A stretch of 48,437 bases of DNA, from contig VBKE01000006.1 of assembly GCA_005879605.1 (NCBI GenBank), positions 1 to 48,437 of the forward strand, given 5' to 3'. This document shows, one piece after another, positions 17,746 to 26,458 of this stretch. The DNA comes from Deltaproteobacteria bacterium (GTDB taxonomy: Bacteria; Desulfobacterota; Binatia; UBA9968). The notes beneath the pieces are model-generated. The model searched no databases. It saw only the letters and a program-made list of their open reading frames with translations, and was not told where the DNA came from. Position 1 is the first letter of the stretch. Every line of letters begins with the position of its first letter. Made by a program: the position numbers and the translations under genes.

Positions 17746-18303
17746 ATGGGCGTTGCGAGTTACGTAAAAGATATAAAGGACACGCTGACATCGGTCTTCG
17801 AGGGGATGTCGATCACCTTTTCTCATCTCGTTCGCCGTCCGATGACGATTCAGTATCCGGACAAGATACCGAAGCCGATCCAGGAGACTCTACCGCGAAG
17901 GTATCGGGGCATCCTCGAAGTCGATCTCGATATCTGCACGGGCTGTTTAGCTTGCGAGAGAGACTGTCCGATTACTTGCATCACGATCGGCATCGAAATG
18001 GACAAGGAGACAAAGCAGCGGAAATTTACCCATTTCGATATTGACGTTTGCAAGTGCATGTATTGTGGGCTTTGCTCGGAGGCGTGTCCGACCGGATCTA
18101 TCCGGCACTCCCAGGAATTCGAAGGGGCGAGTTACGACCCGGCCGGATTGGTGCGCCATTTTGTGACGCAACCGGCGCCACTTTACAAACCGAAAAAGGG
18201 CGGTGAGACGGATCCGAAGTTGTCCACCAAGGTCGATATTGGACTGAAGTATCTCGATGAGTTTGCCACACCGGATGGAGGGGCGGCCGCAGAGGAGGGA
18301 TAG
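17746..18303 (+). CDS. nuoI: NADH-quinone oxidoreductase subunit I (2 x 4Fe-4S)
   Basis: A 185-residue ferredoxin-like subunit that carries clusters N6a and N6b. The two motifs are C64-x2-C67-x2-C70-x3-C74 and C104-x2-C107-x2-C110-x3-C114, each followed by a Pro. The N-terminal amphipathic helix anchors it to the membrane arm. Its C-terminal tail is longer and more Gly/Ala-rich than usual. A 112-bp spacer separates it from nuoJ, the largest inside the operon. Confidence 0.97.
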   Translation: MGVASYVKDIKDTLTSVFEGMSITFSHLVRRPMTIQYPDKIPKPIQETLPRRYRGILEVDLDICTGCLACERDCPITCITIGIEMDKETKQRKFTHFDIDVCKCMYCGLCSEACPTGSIRHSQEFEGASYDPAGLVRHFVTQPAPLYKPKKGGETDPKLSTKVDIGLKYLDEFATPDGGAAAEEG

Positions 18304-18415
18304 TCCCGCAAAGGGGCGGTAAGAGAATCATCCTCCTGCCCCTTGATCCGAAACGGATCTTCCTGTAATTGACAGAAAGTCTTCAGCTTTCTGAGATCCC
18401 TAAAATTAGCAATCG

Positions 18416-18916
18416 ATGAACGTTTCGACGGCAGTTTTTTATCTGATCGCCATCATCACGGTAGGCTCTGCCGTGATGGTGGCGTTTTCGCGCAATATCA
18501 TCTACTCCGCGTTTTCACTTCTAGGGACCTTCGGGGGCGTCGCGGGACTCTATGTTTTCCTTGGGGCCGATTTTGTCGCTGCGGTTCAGCTGCTGATTTA
18601 TGTCGGCGGCATCCTGATCCTTATTCTTTTTGCGGTGATGCTCACCCATCGCATCACCGAAGTCGAAGTCACCAATCGCGCGGCAGGTCGTATCCCGGCG
18701 CTGATCGTCATCGGAGTTCTGATTTACTTATTGCTTCAGACCGTTCAGGAGACTCCCTGGGTGAAAGCCAAAGAAATCACCTACGCGGCAACGACCGGAA
18801 GAATCGGCGACCTTTTCCTGGAGAATTACCTTTTACCGTTCGAGCTCGCCTCTCTCGTATTGCTCGTCGCCATGATTGGCGCCGTAGTTCTCTCCCGTAA
18901 GGAAATCAAGGAATAA
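18416..18916 (+). CDS. nuoJ: NADH-quinone oxidoreductase subunit J
   Basis: A 166-residue membrane subunit with five predicted helices. Helix 3 contains the pi-bulge region A-V-Q-L-L-I-Y-V-G-G-I-L-I-L-I-L-F-A-V-M-L, with the conserved Tyr and Gly pair. The C-terminus (A-S-L-V-L-L-V-A-M-I-G-A-V) is the last helix. The stop is immediately followed by the nuoK start. Confidence 0.95.
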   Translation: MNVSTAVFYLIAIITVGSAVMVAFSRNIIYSAFSLLGTFGGVAGLYVFLGADFVAAVQLLIYVGGILILILFAVMLTHRITEVEVTNRAAGRIPALIVIGVLIYLLLQTVQETPWVKAKEITYAATTGRIGDLFLENYLLPFELASLVLLVAMIGAVVLSRKEIKE

Positions 18917-18917
18917 C

Positions 18918-19232
18918 ATGTTCTCGCCCAACGAGCTCTCTTCGTATCTGATTATCGGCGCGATTTTGTTTTCGTTGGGACTATTCACCGTGCTCACTCG
19001 GCGCAATGCCATCAGCGTGCTCATGGGCGTGGAGCTGATCCTGAACAGCGCCAATATCAACTATGTGGCTTTTTCGCATTACAGCAGCGGCGGCTTGGAA
19101 GGTCAGATTTACGCGATTTTTGTCATTATGTTGGCTGCCGCTGAGGCCGCGGTGGGCTTGGCCATTGTGCTCGCTATCTTCCAGATCTTCCATACCATCG
19201 ACGTCGAGGCGGCGGAAACGCTGAAAGAGTGA
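18918..19232 (+). CDS. nuoK: NADH-quinone oxidoreductase subunit K
   Basis: A 104-residue three-helix membrane subunit. Helix 2 has M-G-V-E-L-I-L-N-S-A-N-I-N with the key Glu, and helix 3 has A-A-A-E-A-A-V-G-L-A-I with the second conserved Glu. Both belong to the proton pathway next to NuoJ and NuoN. It starts one base after the nuoJ stop. Confidence 0.97.
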   Translation: MFSPNELSSYLIIGAILFSLGLFTVLTRRNAISVLMGVELILNSANINYVAFSHYSSGGLEGQIYAIFVIMLAAAEAAVGLAIVLAIFQIFHTIDVEAAETLKE

Positions 19233-19312
19233 GAACGTGTTCGTGATCATTCATTGCCGGCTTCGCTTTTGAGTTCTACGGGCACGTGCCACGATCACGA
19301 GGCACGTTAATT

Positions 19313-21355
19313 ATGGATCATCCAATACAGACAGATTATCTTCGCTGGATTGTTTTCCTCCCTTTGATCGGGGCCATTATCAACGGCCTGTTGGGTTCCG
19401 CGATTCAAAAACGGATGGGCAAGGGAGCGATCAGCTTCATTGCCTGCGCGCCGGTCATCCTTGCCTTCGGACTTTCCGTGTATGCGTTTCTCACCCTCAA
19501 GGGATTTGCAGCCGAACAAAGGTTTCTCATCGACAGGCTTTATACCTGGATCAATCTCGGATCGCTCAAAGTGGATATGGCTTTTTGGGTGGATCCGCTT
19601 TCCGCCGTGATGATCCTGGTGGTCACCGGTGTCGGCGGCTTGATCCATATCTACGCCACCGGCTACATGCACGAGGACAAAGCGTTCTGGCGCTTCTTTG
19701 CTTTTCTCAATCTCTTTACGGCCGCCATGCTGATCCTGGTCACGGCCGATAACTTGTTGCTCATGTTCGTCGGCTGGGAGGGCGTGGGTCTCTGCTCCTA
19801 CGCCCTGATCGGCTTCTGGTATCAAGACCACAACAATGCTCGGGCCGGCAACAAGGCCTTTATCGTCAACCGCGTCGGTGACTTCGGCTTTATGCTCGGC
19901 ATGTTTCTGTTGTTCTGGTCCTTTGATGCGCAGGGGCATGGCACGCTGACGTTTCGCGAGATGGCCAAATGGGCGTCGACTCTCCAAGGCCAACAGCTCT
20001 GGGGAATCAGCGTTATCACGCTGGCCACGTTGTTGCTCTTCGTCGGCGCCACCGGCAAGTCGGCGCAGATTCCGCTGCACGTCTGGTTGCCTGACGCCAT
20101 GGCCGGGCCGACGCCGGTCAGCGCGCTGATCCACGCGGCGACCATGGTGACCGCCGGCGTCTACATGACGGCGCGGCTCAACTTTTTCTTTTCCACGGCG
20201 CCCGAGACTCTGCACGTCATCGCCTGGATTGGCGCAGGCACGGCATTGATGGCCGCCACCATCGCGCTGACGCAGACGGACATCAAGAGAGTGCTGGCTT
20301 ATTCGACGGTGAGCCAACTCGGCTACATGTTCATCGGCGTCGGCGTCGCCGGCTACGCCGCGGCGATTTTCCACCTGATGACCCACGCTTTTTTCAAAGC
20401 CTGTTTGTTCCTCGGCGCTGGGAGCGTTATCCATGCCATGCATCACGAGCAGGACATGCGGAAAATGGGCGGCCTCAAAGACTCCATGCCCTATACCTTT
20501 TGGACCTTCGCGATCTCAGTCCTTGCCATCGCCGGCACGCCTTTCTTCTCGGGATTTTTCTCCAAAGATGAGATCTTGTGGCTGGCATTTACCAGCGAGC
20601 ATGGCTCACCCATGTTATGGCTCCTCGGAGTTCTTGGCGCGGGTATGACCGCGTTCTACATGTTCCGCCAATTCTTTATGGTCTTTTTCGGCGAGTGCCG
20701 GGCCGATCACCACACGCAAGAGCATCTGCATGAATCGCCGAAAGTCATGACTCTGCCGCTGGTCGTGTTGGCGATCGGCGCAGTCTTTGCCGGCTACGTT
20801 GGCCTGCCGACGGTGTTCGGTGGAAGCCAATTCGCTCGCTGGCTCGAACCCGTCATAGCGGCTCACGGCGAGGAACATGCCTCCCACGCGCTTGAGCTGG
20901 GATTGATGGCTGTCTCAATCATGGTCGCGGCATTCGGATTTTTTATCGCGTACCTCATGTACTACCGTGCGGCGTTTTCGCCGGAGCGCTTTGCCGGTCT
21001 CGCCGGCGGATTCTTCTATCGTTTGTTTGATCGCAAGTACTATTTCGATGAAATTTACCAGGTGATTTTCGTCAACGGAGCGCTGCTGCTAGCGCGCCTG
21101 GGCTCGTTGTTCGATCAATACGTCATCGATGGTATCGTCGACGGCTCCGCGAGCCTGACTCGATTCGTCTCGTGGCTCAATGGTCTATTCGATAACTACA
21201 TCATCGACGGCATAGTTAACGCGATTGCCAATATTACTTTCGGTGCGGGCAACCAATTTCGTCGAGTGCAAACCGGTAATATCAACAGTTATCTCTATGG
21301 GATTCTCATCGCCGTGGTTCTCGCCATCATCGTCAAGTTGCGTTACTGGAGCTGA
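19313..21355 (+). CDS. nuoL: NADH-quinone oxidoreductase subunit L (antiporter-like)
   Basis: A 680-residue antiporter-like subunit at the distal end of the membrane arm, with about 14 core helices and the long lateral C-terminal helix. Family blocks include F-V-G-W-E-G-V-G-L-C-S-Y (conserved Glu), A-T-G-K-S-A-Q-I-P-L-H-V-W-L-P-D-A-M-A-G-P-T (conserved Lys), and K-A-C-L-F-L-G-A-G-S-V-I-H. I start at the ATG at 19313 (MDHPIQTDY); an in-frame ATG at 19286 adds nine polar residues. The C-terminal part contains two similar copies of L-F-D-x-Y-x-I-D-G-I-V, about 33 residues apart. Confidence 0.97.
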   Translation: MDHPIQTDYLRWIVFLPLIGAIINGLLGSAIQKRMGKGAISFIACAPVILAFGLSVYAFLTLKGFAAEQRFLIDRLYTWINLGSLKVDMAFWVDPLSAVMILVVTGVGGLIHIYATGYMHEDKAFWRFFAFLNLFTAAMLILVTADNLLLMFVGWEGVGLCSYALIGFWYQDHNNARAGNKAFIVNRVGDFGFMLGMFLLFWSFDAQGHGTLTFREMAKWASTLQGQQLWGISVITLATLLLFVGATGKSAQIPLHVWLPDAMAGPTPVSALIHAATMVTAGVYMTARLNFFFSTAPETLHVIAWIGAGTALMAATIALTQTDIKRVLAYSTVSQLGYMFIGVGVAGYAAAIFHLMTHAFFKACLFLGAGSVIHAMHHEQDMRKMGGLKDSMPYTFWTFAISVLAIAGTPFFSGFFSKDEILWLAFTSEHGSPMLWLLGVLGAGMTAFYMFRQFFMVFFGECRADHHTQEHLHESPKVMTLPLVVLAIGAVFAGYVGLPTVFGGSQFARWLEPVIAAHGEEHASHALELGLMAVSIMVAAFGFFIAYLMYYRAAFSPERFAGLAGGFFYRLFDRKYYFDEIYQVIFVNGALLLARLGSLFDQYVIDGIVDGSASLTRFVSWLNGLFDNYIIDGIVNAIANITFGAGNQFRRVQTGNINSYLYGILIAVVLAIIVKLRYWS

Positions 21356-21377
21356 TTCTGACGGGAGAATGTAGAAG

Positions 21378-22898
21378 ATGGAACACGTCCTCAGTTACAT
21401 GACCTTTATTCCTCTTGCCGGTGCAGTCGTTGTGCTGCTTCTGCCTGGCAAAAGCCATAATCTGATCCGCTGGGTCGCCGCGGTGTTTACGGCGCCACCG
21501 TTGATCATGGCAATGTGGCTCTTTGCCAATTTCGATCCTGCGAAAACCGGGTTTCAATTTAGGGAAGAAGTGGCGTGGATCCCAGCTTACAACATCAAAT
21601 ACTTTGTGGGCATCGATGGTCTCAGCATTTCCATGGTGCTCTTAACGGCGCTCTTGTGCTTCCTTTGCATCTTCGCCTCCTGGGGAATTGACAAGGCTGT
21701 CAAAGGATACTTTGCGCTCTTCCTCTTGCTGGATACCGGCATGATGGGCGTATTCGTCGCCCTGGATTTTTTCCTCTTCTACATTTTCTGGGAACTCATG
21801 CTGCTGCCCATGTACTTCCTCATCGGCATCTGGGGCGGGCCGCGACGCGAATATGCCGCCATCAAGTTTTTTCTCTACACGCTTTTCGGCAGCGTTTTGA
21901 TGTTGCTCGCTCTCCTCGCCCTCTACTTCAACAGCGAGCCGCATACTTTCGATATGACCGTGATGATCGCGCAGGCCAACAAGTACGGCACGCAGCCCTT
22001 GCCGTTTTGGCCGTTTGATCAGCTAGGTTGGGGCTTCCAGCATCTCGTCTGGATGGCGCTTTTTATCGGCTTTGCGATCAAGATCCCGGCCTTTCCTTTT
22101 CACACGTGGTTGCCCGATGCTCACGTCGAAGCGCCCACGGCGATCTCAGTCATACTGGCGGGCGTGCTGCTCAAGATGGGCACCTATGGAATCCTTCGGA
22201 TCAACTATCCCATGCTGCCCGTAGCCACCGCTGATCTTGCGTATTGGTTTCTGGGCGCATTGGGAGCGTGGAACATCATTTACGGCGCGCTCTGCGCGAT
22301 GGCACAAACGGACCTCAAGAAGCTCGTCGCCTATTCCAGCGTCAGCCACATGGGTTACGTGATGCTGGGCATGGCGAGTTTTACCACGCAGGGCATTAAC
22401 GGCGCCGTGCTGCAGATGTTCAATCACGGAACCATCACCGGGATGCTCTTCCTTTTGGTCGGTGTGGTTTATGACCGCGCGCATCACCGCGACATCGATG
22501 GATTCGGCGGCTTGGCCGCTATCATGCCGGTCTATACCGGTGTGACCGCGCTGGCCTTCTTTGCCTCGATGGGCTTGCCGGGCCTGTCCGGATTTATTTC
22601 CGAAGTATTGGTCTTGCTCGGGACTTGGCAGAAATTTCCGGTGCTGACGATTTTGGGCGCCAGCGGCGTGATTCTGACCGCAGGCTATTTGCTATGGACG
22701 ATTCAGCGCATCTACCTGGGTCCGCCGAACGAAAAATATAAGATGCTTCCGGAGATCAATGGCCGTGAAATGTTTACCCTGGTACCTTTGGGAGCGATCG
22801 TGATCCTAGTCGGTGTTTATCCGAGTTTGGTGCTCGATCTGCTGCGCACGTCGTTAGATGGAATCAACCAGGTCGTTGTGCCGCATCTTCACTTGTAA
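21378..22898 (+). CDS. nuoM: NADH-quinone oxidoreductase subunit M (antiporter-like)
   Basis: A 506-residue proton-pumping subunit with about 14 helices. It shows the conserved F-W-E-L-M-L-L-P-M-Y-F-L-I-G-I-W-G-G block with its Glu, then F-A-I-K-I-P-x-F-P-F-H-T-W-L-P-D-A-H-V-E-A-P-T with the pump Lys, and K-L-V-A-Y-S-S-V-S-H-M-G. It follows nuoL after 22 bp. Confidence 0.97.
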   Translation: MEHVLSYMTFIPLAGAVVVLLLPGKSHNLIRWVAAVFTAPPLIMAMWLFANFDPAKTGFQFREEVAWIPAYNIKYFVGIDGLSISMVLLTALLCFLCIFASWGIDKAVKGYFALFLLLDTGMMGVFVALDFFLFYIFWELMLLPMYFLIGIWGGPRREYAAIKFFLYTLFGSVLMLLALLALYFNSEPHTFDMTVMIAQANKYGTQPLPFWPFDQLGWGFQHLVWMALFIGFAIKIPAFPFHTWLPDAHVEAPTAISVILAGVLLKMGTYGILRINYPMLPVATADLAYWFLGALGAWNIIYGALCAMAQTDLKKLVAYSSVSHMGYVMLGMASFTTQGINGAVLQMFNHGTITGMLFLLVGVVYDRAHHRDIDGFGGLAAIMPVYTGVTALAFFASMGLPGLSGFISEVLVLLGTWQKFPVLTILGASGVILTAGYLLWTIQRIYLGPPNEKYKMLPEINGREMFTLVPLGAIVILVGVYPSLVLDLLRTSLDGINQVVVPHLHL

Positions 22899-22906
22899 GA
22901 ATACCG

Positions 22907-24391
22907 ATGGATCTGAAAAACCTCGCGAGCCTGACTTTCTTCTATCCGGAGATCATCCTCTCCTGCACGATTTTATTGCTCATCGTTCTCGATCTGCTGG
23001 TTCGGAGCCAGCGCGCTCTGGCGGTCTTGGCGCTCGTCGGGTGCGTGGCATCTCTGGTGGCGACCCTTGATCTTTACAGCGCGCAGCAGGGCTGGTTGTT
23101 TCACCGCATGATCATCCTCGACGGCTTCAGTCTCTTCTTCAAGGTCTTCGCGTTGGCGGCGACGATCTTGACTATCTGGATGTCGCTCGGCAGCAATGAA
23201 ATACGTCAAATTCATCAGGGCGAATATTACACCTTGCTTTTGACCTGCGCCCTGGGGATGTTTTTCATGGCCTCGTCGAGCAATCTGCTGACGGCTTATC
23301 TTTCTTTGGAATTAGTCAGCTTGACTTCCTACGTGCTCACCGGCTTTTTGCCTCACAACCGGCGCTCGAGCGAGGCGGCGCTAAAGTATCTTATTTACGG
23401 GGGGGTGGCCTCGGGGACGATGATTTACGGCATGAGCTGGATCTTCGGCATGACGGGTAGTCTCGACTACGCGGCGATCCACCAAGTCCTGGCGCAGGGC
23501 CAAGTGAATAAAGTCGCCTTGTACATGGCCTTGGTTTTCATCATGGCGGGGTTCGGCTACAAGATCGTCTTCGTGCCCTTTCACATGTGGTCGCCCGACG
23601 TCTATCAGGGCGCGCCCACGCCGTTCACCGCGTTCCTCTCAGTCGCGTCCAATGCCGCGGGTATCGCCATTATGATTCGGTTTTTCTTCCCAGCGGTCTC
23701 GAGCATGGTTCCCGCAGGTGATTGGGCCGTTGTTTCCGGGGTCGAATGGCCCCACGTTGTTCTATTCGTGAGCATGATTACTATGACGCTCGGTAATCTT
23801 TGCGCTTTGAATCAGAAAAATCTCAAGCGCATGTTGGCCTACTCCGGCATCGCTCACGCGGGCTACATGCTCATGGGACTGGCGGTGCTCAACAACGACG
23901 GCTTGAAAGCGATTCTCTTCTACGTCGTCGTATACTTGATCATGAACCTCGGCGCGTTTCTCGTCGTGGTCATGATCGCCAACGTTACCGGCAACGAAGA
24001 AATCGAAACGTACCGTGGCCTTGCCTGGCGCGGCGCCGTCATTCCCGCGACCTGCCTTGCGGTCTTTCTTTTCTCGTTAACCGGTCTCCCGCCCTTTGCA
24101 GGATTTATCGGTAAGTTTTTCCTATTCGCGGCGGTGCTGAAACAAGGCGGCGCCTTTGTTTTACTGGCCGTGGTGGCGATCATCAACAGCGTCATATCGC
24201 TTTACTATTATGCCAAGGTGGTAAAGACGATGTTTCTCGACTTCCCCGAGCCGACTGACGCGGCGGTCTCCGTCGCGCCAAACAATTTTACGTTACTCAT
24301 TCCGCTCACGGTTTTGACCATCGTTCTCGGAATTTACTTTTACCCGTTGGCGCAGTACACCAGCGAATCTCTTCGGTTCTTTGTCAAGTAG
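22907..24391 (+). CDS. nuoN: NADH-quinone oxidoreductase subunit N (antiporter-like)
   Basis: A 494-residue antiporter-like subunit. It carries the L-x-L-E-L-V-S-L-T-S-Y-V-L block with the conserved Glu, the lysine-bearing F-G-Y-K-I-V-F-V-P-F-H-M-W-S-P-D-V-Y-Q-G segment, and K-R-M-L-A-Y-S-G-I-A-H-A-G. It is the last nuo gene, starting 8 bp after nuoM. A 209-bp gap then leads to mlaC. Confidence 0.97.
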   Translation: MDLKNLASLTFFYPEIILSCTILLLIVLDLLVRSQRALAVLALVGCVASLVATLDLYSAQQGWLFHRMIILDGFSLFFKVFALAATILTIWMSLGSNEIRQIHQGEYYTLLLTCALGMFFMASSSNLLTAYLSLELVSLTSYVLTGFLPHNRRSSEAALKYLIYGGVASGTMIYGMSWIFGMTGSLDYAAIHQVLAQGQVNKVALYMALVFIMAGFGYKIVFVPFHMWSPDVYQGAPTPFTAFLSVASNAAGIAIMIRFFFPAVSSMVPAGDWAVVSGVEWPHVVLFVSMITMTLGNLCALNQKNLKRMLAYSGIAHAGYMLMGLAVLNNDGLKAILFYVVVYLIMNLGAFLVVVMIANVTGNEEIETYRGLAWRGAVIPATCLAVFLFSLTGLPPFAGFIGKFFLFAAVLKQGGAFVLLAVVAIINSVISLYYYAKVVKTMFLDFPEPTDAAVSVAPNNFTLLIPLTVLTIVLGIYFYPLAQYTSESLRFFVK

Positions 24392-24556
24392 CCATACGGG
24401 CGATTTTGCTGTTCCAGGCCAAGCCGTTCATATTTCGCTCAATTCGTCGATTTTTGCCAAACCACTGGCTCGCAAGCGGTTCCAGCAAACCCTCCCCTGC
24501 AGTGAAAATCTCGTAATATCAAGGGCTAAAAGCACCCTTCCGAACCAATCTGAGAT

Positions 24557-24571
24557 TGGCCTTGCGCTTGC
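24557..24571 (+). promoter_or_regulatory. Candidate sigma-54 promoter upstream of mlaC
   Basis: TGGC at 24557-24560 and TTGC at 24568-24571 are separated by 7 bp. This is the -24/-12 geometry of RpoN promoters, though the AC after TGGC is not conserved. It lies about 30 bp before the mlaC ATG. The short motif could occur by chance. Confidence 0.3.
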
Positions 24572-24600
24572 GATTAAGCAGTTGGATCTACGGAGGGGCT

Positions 24601-25194
24601 ATGACCAAGACGATAAATCGTTTCACTTTGGGCCTCGCTCTGGCCTTCTGCCTGGGGCAGGGCCAGGTTTTCGCAAGCACTCCAACCGAACAGATTCAGG
24701 CGACTATTCAGCAAGTCCTTAAGGTTGTCAGCGGCTCGTCGAATGGCGAGGAAGAGCGGAAAGAGATGTTACGGAATGCCTTGATGCCGCGCTTCGATTG
24801 GGCTGAAATGGCCAAGCAGGCTTTAGGCAAACATTGGAATAGTGTAGCCAGCCGGCAGGATGAGTTTATTGCGGCGTTCGCCGAATTTCTTGGTAATTCT
24901 TACGTTGATCGGATTGGCAGTTATAAAGATGAGAAAATCCTCTTCGTACATGAGTCGGTTGAAAGAAACCAGGCCCAAGTCGACACCAAAATAGTTTCCA
25001 ATAAAGGCGAGCCGACCGCGGTCAACTATCGGCTCCATCAAGTGCAGGGGGAATGGAAAATCTTCGACGTCGTCGTCGAGGATATCAGCCTGGTCAACAA
25101 CTACCGCTCGCAATTTAACCGAATCCTCACAACCGGTTCCCTCGACGACTTGTTAAAGCGAATGAGAGAAAAAGAGCTGAAGGGTCGCAACTAA
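24601..25194 (+). CDS. MlaC-type periplasmic phospholipid-binding protein (Ttg2D)
   Basis: A 197-residue exported protein. Residues 1-24 form a signal peptide (Lys-Thr-Ile-Asn-Arg, a Leu/Ala core, Q-V-F-A-S). The mature part matches MlaC/Tol_Tol_Ttg2: F-D-W-A-E-M-A-x-Q-A-L-G-K-H-W, the L-G-x-x-Y-x-x-R-I region, and V-x-Y-R-L-H-x-x-x-G-x-W-K-I-F-D-V-x-V-E-D-I-S-L-V-x-N-Y-R-x-Q-F. Such proteins ferry phospholipids between the outer membrane and the inner-membrane MlaFEDB transporter. No mlaD, mlaE or mlaF is nearby, so this copy is an orphan. GGAGGGG before the ATG at 24601 fixes the start. Confidence 0.92.
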   Translation: MTKTINRFTLGLALAFCLGQGQVFASTPTEQIQATIQQVLKVVSGSSNGEEERKEMLRNALMPRFDWAEMAKQALGKHWNSVASRQDEFIAAFAEFLGNSYVDRIGSYKDEKILFVHESVERNQAQVDTKIVSNKGEPTAVNYRLHQVQGEWKIFDVVVEDISLVNNYRSQFNRILTTGSLDDLLKRMREKELKGRN

Positions 25195-25216
25195 GAAGTC
25201 GCTCCCCTCGGCGAAA

Positions 25217-25298
25217 GCCGGTATCCAGAAGTCTTTGAAATTCCTGGATTCCGGCTCGCGCTACCCCGGGACTTTGATCCGGGGTTGGCCGGAATGAC
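25217..25298. repeat. Palindromic intergenic repeat with two hairpins
   Basis: Hairpin 1 pairs GCCGGTATCCAG (25217-25228) with CTGGATTCCGGC (25244-25255), one mismatch. Hairpin 2 pairs CCCCGG (25264-25269) with CCGGGG (25279-25284). The unit ends in GGCCGGAATGAC. The wording (cc-gga-atcc-ag ... ggaatgac) is typical of short dispersed palindromic elements in proteobacterial genomes. It fills the space between the convergent mlaC and the small membrane-protein gene and may end transcription on both sides. Confidence 0.6.
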
Positions 25299-25359
25299 AC
25301 CAGAATTATTCAGCGAACTTCGGAGCCAACCTGCTAGAACTGCCCCTACGCTGAACGAA

Positions 25360-25707
25360 TTAGCTCTTCTTCGACAGCTGCTTGGCACAGGCATCGGCAA
25401 CCCCGCTCTCGGGTTTCTCGTCGCCCGGCATGATCGCCCAACTCTGCGTGTCAATATAGCGGCCCTGTTCCCAAGTATCTTTGTCCTTCATTTCGATGAG
25501 TTTCTGGCTCTTCGCCGTATCCCGGTTGAACTGCGCCACGCAAATCGTTCCCAAACGCTCGGCCACCGCAGTGACAGCGGTCTGCTTCGCCATTGCCTCG
25601 GCAGCACCGCCCGTAACCCATCCACCCCAGTTGAATCCGACAATGGCTAATCCTATCGCGCCGCCGACGGCACTCCACGAACCTAGTTTAATTTTCTCCC
25701 AATCCAT
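25360..25707 (-). CDS. Conserved small membrane-anchored protein
   Basis: A 115-residue protein with one N-terminal membrane helix (about residues 11-32, G/A/I/V-rich with F-N-W-G-G-W) and a soluble tail. The tail has the motif I-C-V-A-Q-F-N, then S-Q-K-L-I-E-M-K and W-A-I-M-P-G, with paired Cys. Close relatives are familiar as uncharacterised proteins in Bradyrhizobium-like and other proteobacterial genomes; I know of no function. AAGGAGGT precedes the ATG. Its start lies inside the last 20 bp of the zinc-ribbon gene, so the two are probably translated together. Confidence 0.8.
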   Translation of the reverse strand: MDWEKIKLGSWSAVGGAIGLAIVGFNWGGWVTGGAAEAMAKQTAVTAVAERLGTICVAQFNRDTAKSQKLIEMKDKDTWEQGRYIDTQSWAIMPGDEKPESGVADACAKQLSKKS

Positions 25708-26008
25708 TAGACACCTCCTTTAAATGCAAGTTTTGAACACGCCGGTTTAACTCCCCGCAGCGGTGACAAATCCAGTAGTCTGAGTATCGTTTTGTGACGG
25801 AGCATTCTTCACAAGCGCTACAATGACGATGGCGGCAGCCGCCACAATCATCGCTGCCAATCGTTCCCGATGCGCGGCCGGCCTTTGCCCACGCCTGTTT
25901 CGCCGAACTGGCTTCGATCAGAAAAAAACGCTTGTTATCCACCCCATCGTATTGGTTCGTCACCCGTTGGATCACTCGGTCTCGGACATCAACCGCATAA
26001 AACGCCAT
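25688..26008 (-). CDS. Small zinc-ribbon protein
   Basis: A 106-residue protein. The N-terminal half has a beta-rich segment (MAFYAVDVRDRVI ... RFFLIEASSAKQAWAKA) that resembles small Usp/YCII-like folds. The C-terminal half has the Cys pattern C-G-G-C-x2-R-H-C-x2-C-x2-C and I-C-x2-C-G, which should bind one or two zinc ions. The stop lies 20 bp inside the next gene. The ATG at 26008 has a weak GAAGG site. The Cys spacing is what makes me accept it as a gene; function unknown. Confidence 0.6.
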   Translation of the reverse strand: MAFYAVDVRDRVIQRVTNQYDGVDNKRFFLIEASSAKQAWAKAGRASGTIGSDDCGGCRHRHCSACEECSVTKRYSDYWICHRCGELNRRVQNLHLKEVSNGLGEN

Positions 26009-26458
26009 AGTGCCTTCGTTCTTCCAGGCGAGCCTACGCTCAGGTTTGCCCAGCAGAGTCTTTTGCTTGTCAGGTTGCGCTGACTCGCCAGGAATTGCTG
26101 TCTAATATTGAACAATCCTGAAAAGAATTATTGCCAGACACCGGAGGCAGGCGCACCCGCGCGGATAGTGAGGCGCGCCTACGTGCCATACCAACCAAGC
26201 CATATCTTATTCCAATCAGAGGTGGTATAGTCAGTAGACACCGAGGATCGTAGCGAACTCCTCCTGCTTCTCGCCTTAGTATCTGACACGCTGCTCCGAT
26301 AACCCCGTAAGCACCGGACGAGCTTGAGTTCAACTTGCCGGGTGTCGTTTCAGTGGACATGAAAATCCGATGTGGACGGATTTTAGTTTGGAATCAGGAA
26401 ATATTGGAACCAATGAGCTGAAAAAGATTCACTTCACCCAGCAGAAATGGAGATTCGA

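Noticed and set aside
19307..20446. Long antisense ORF of 379 codons opposite nuoL
   Set aside because: Composition is Arg/His/Gly-rich and mirrors GC-rich codons of nuoL; no motif, no ribosome site. The same applies to 12302-13681 (+) and 46499-47386 (+).
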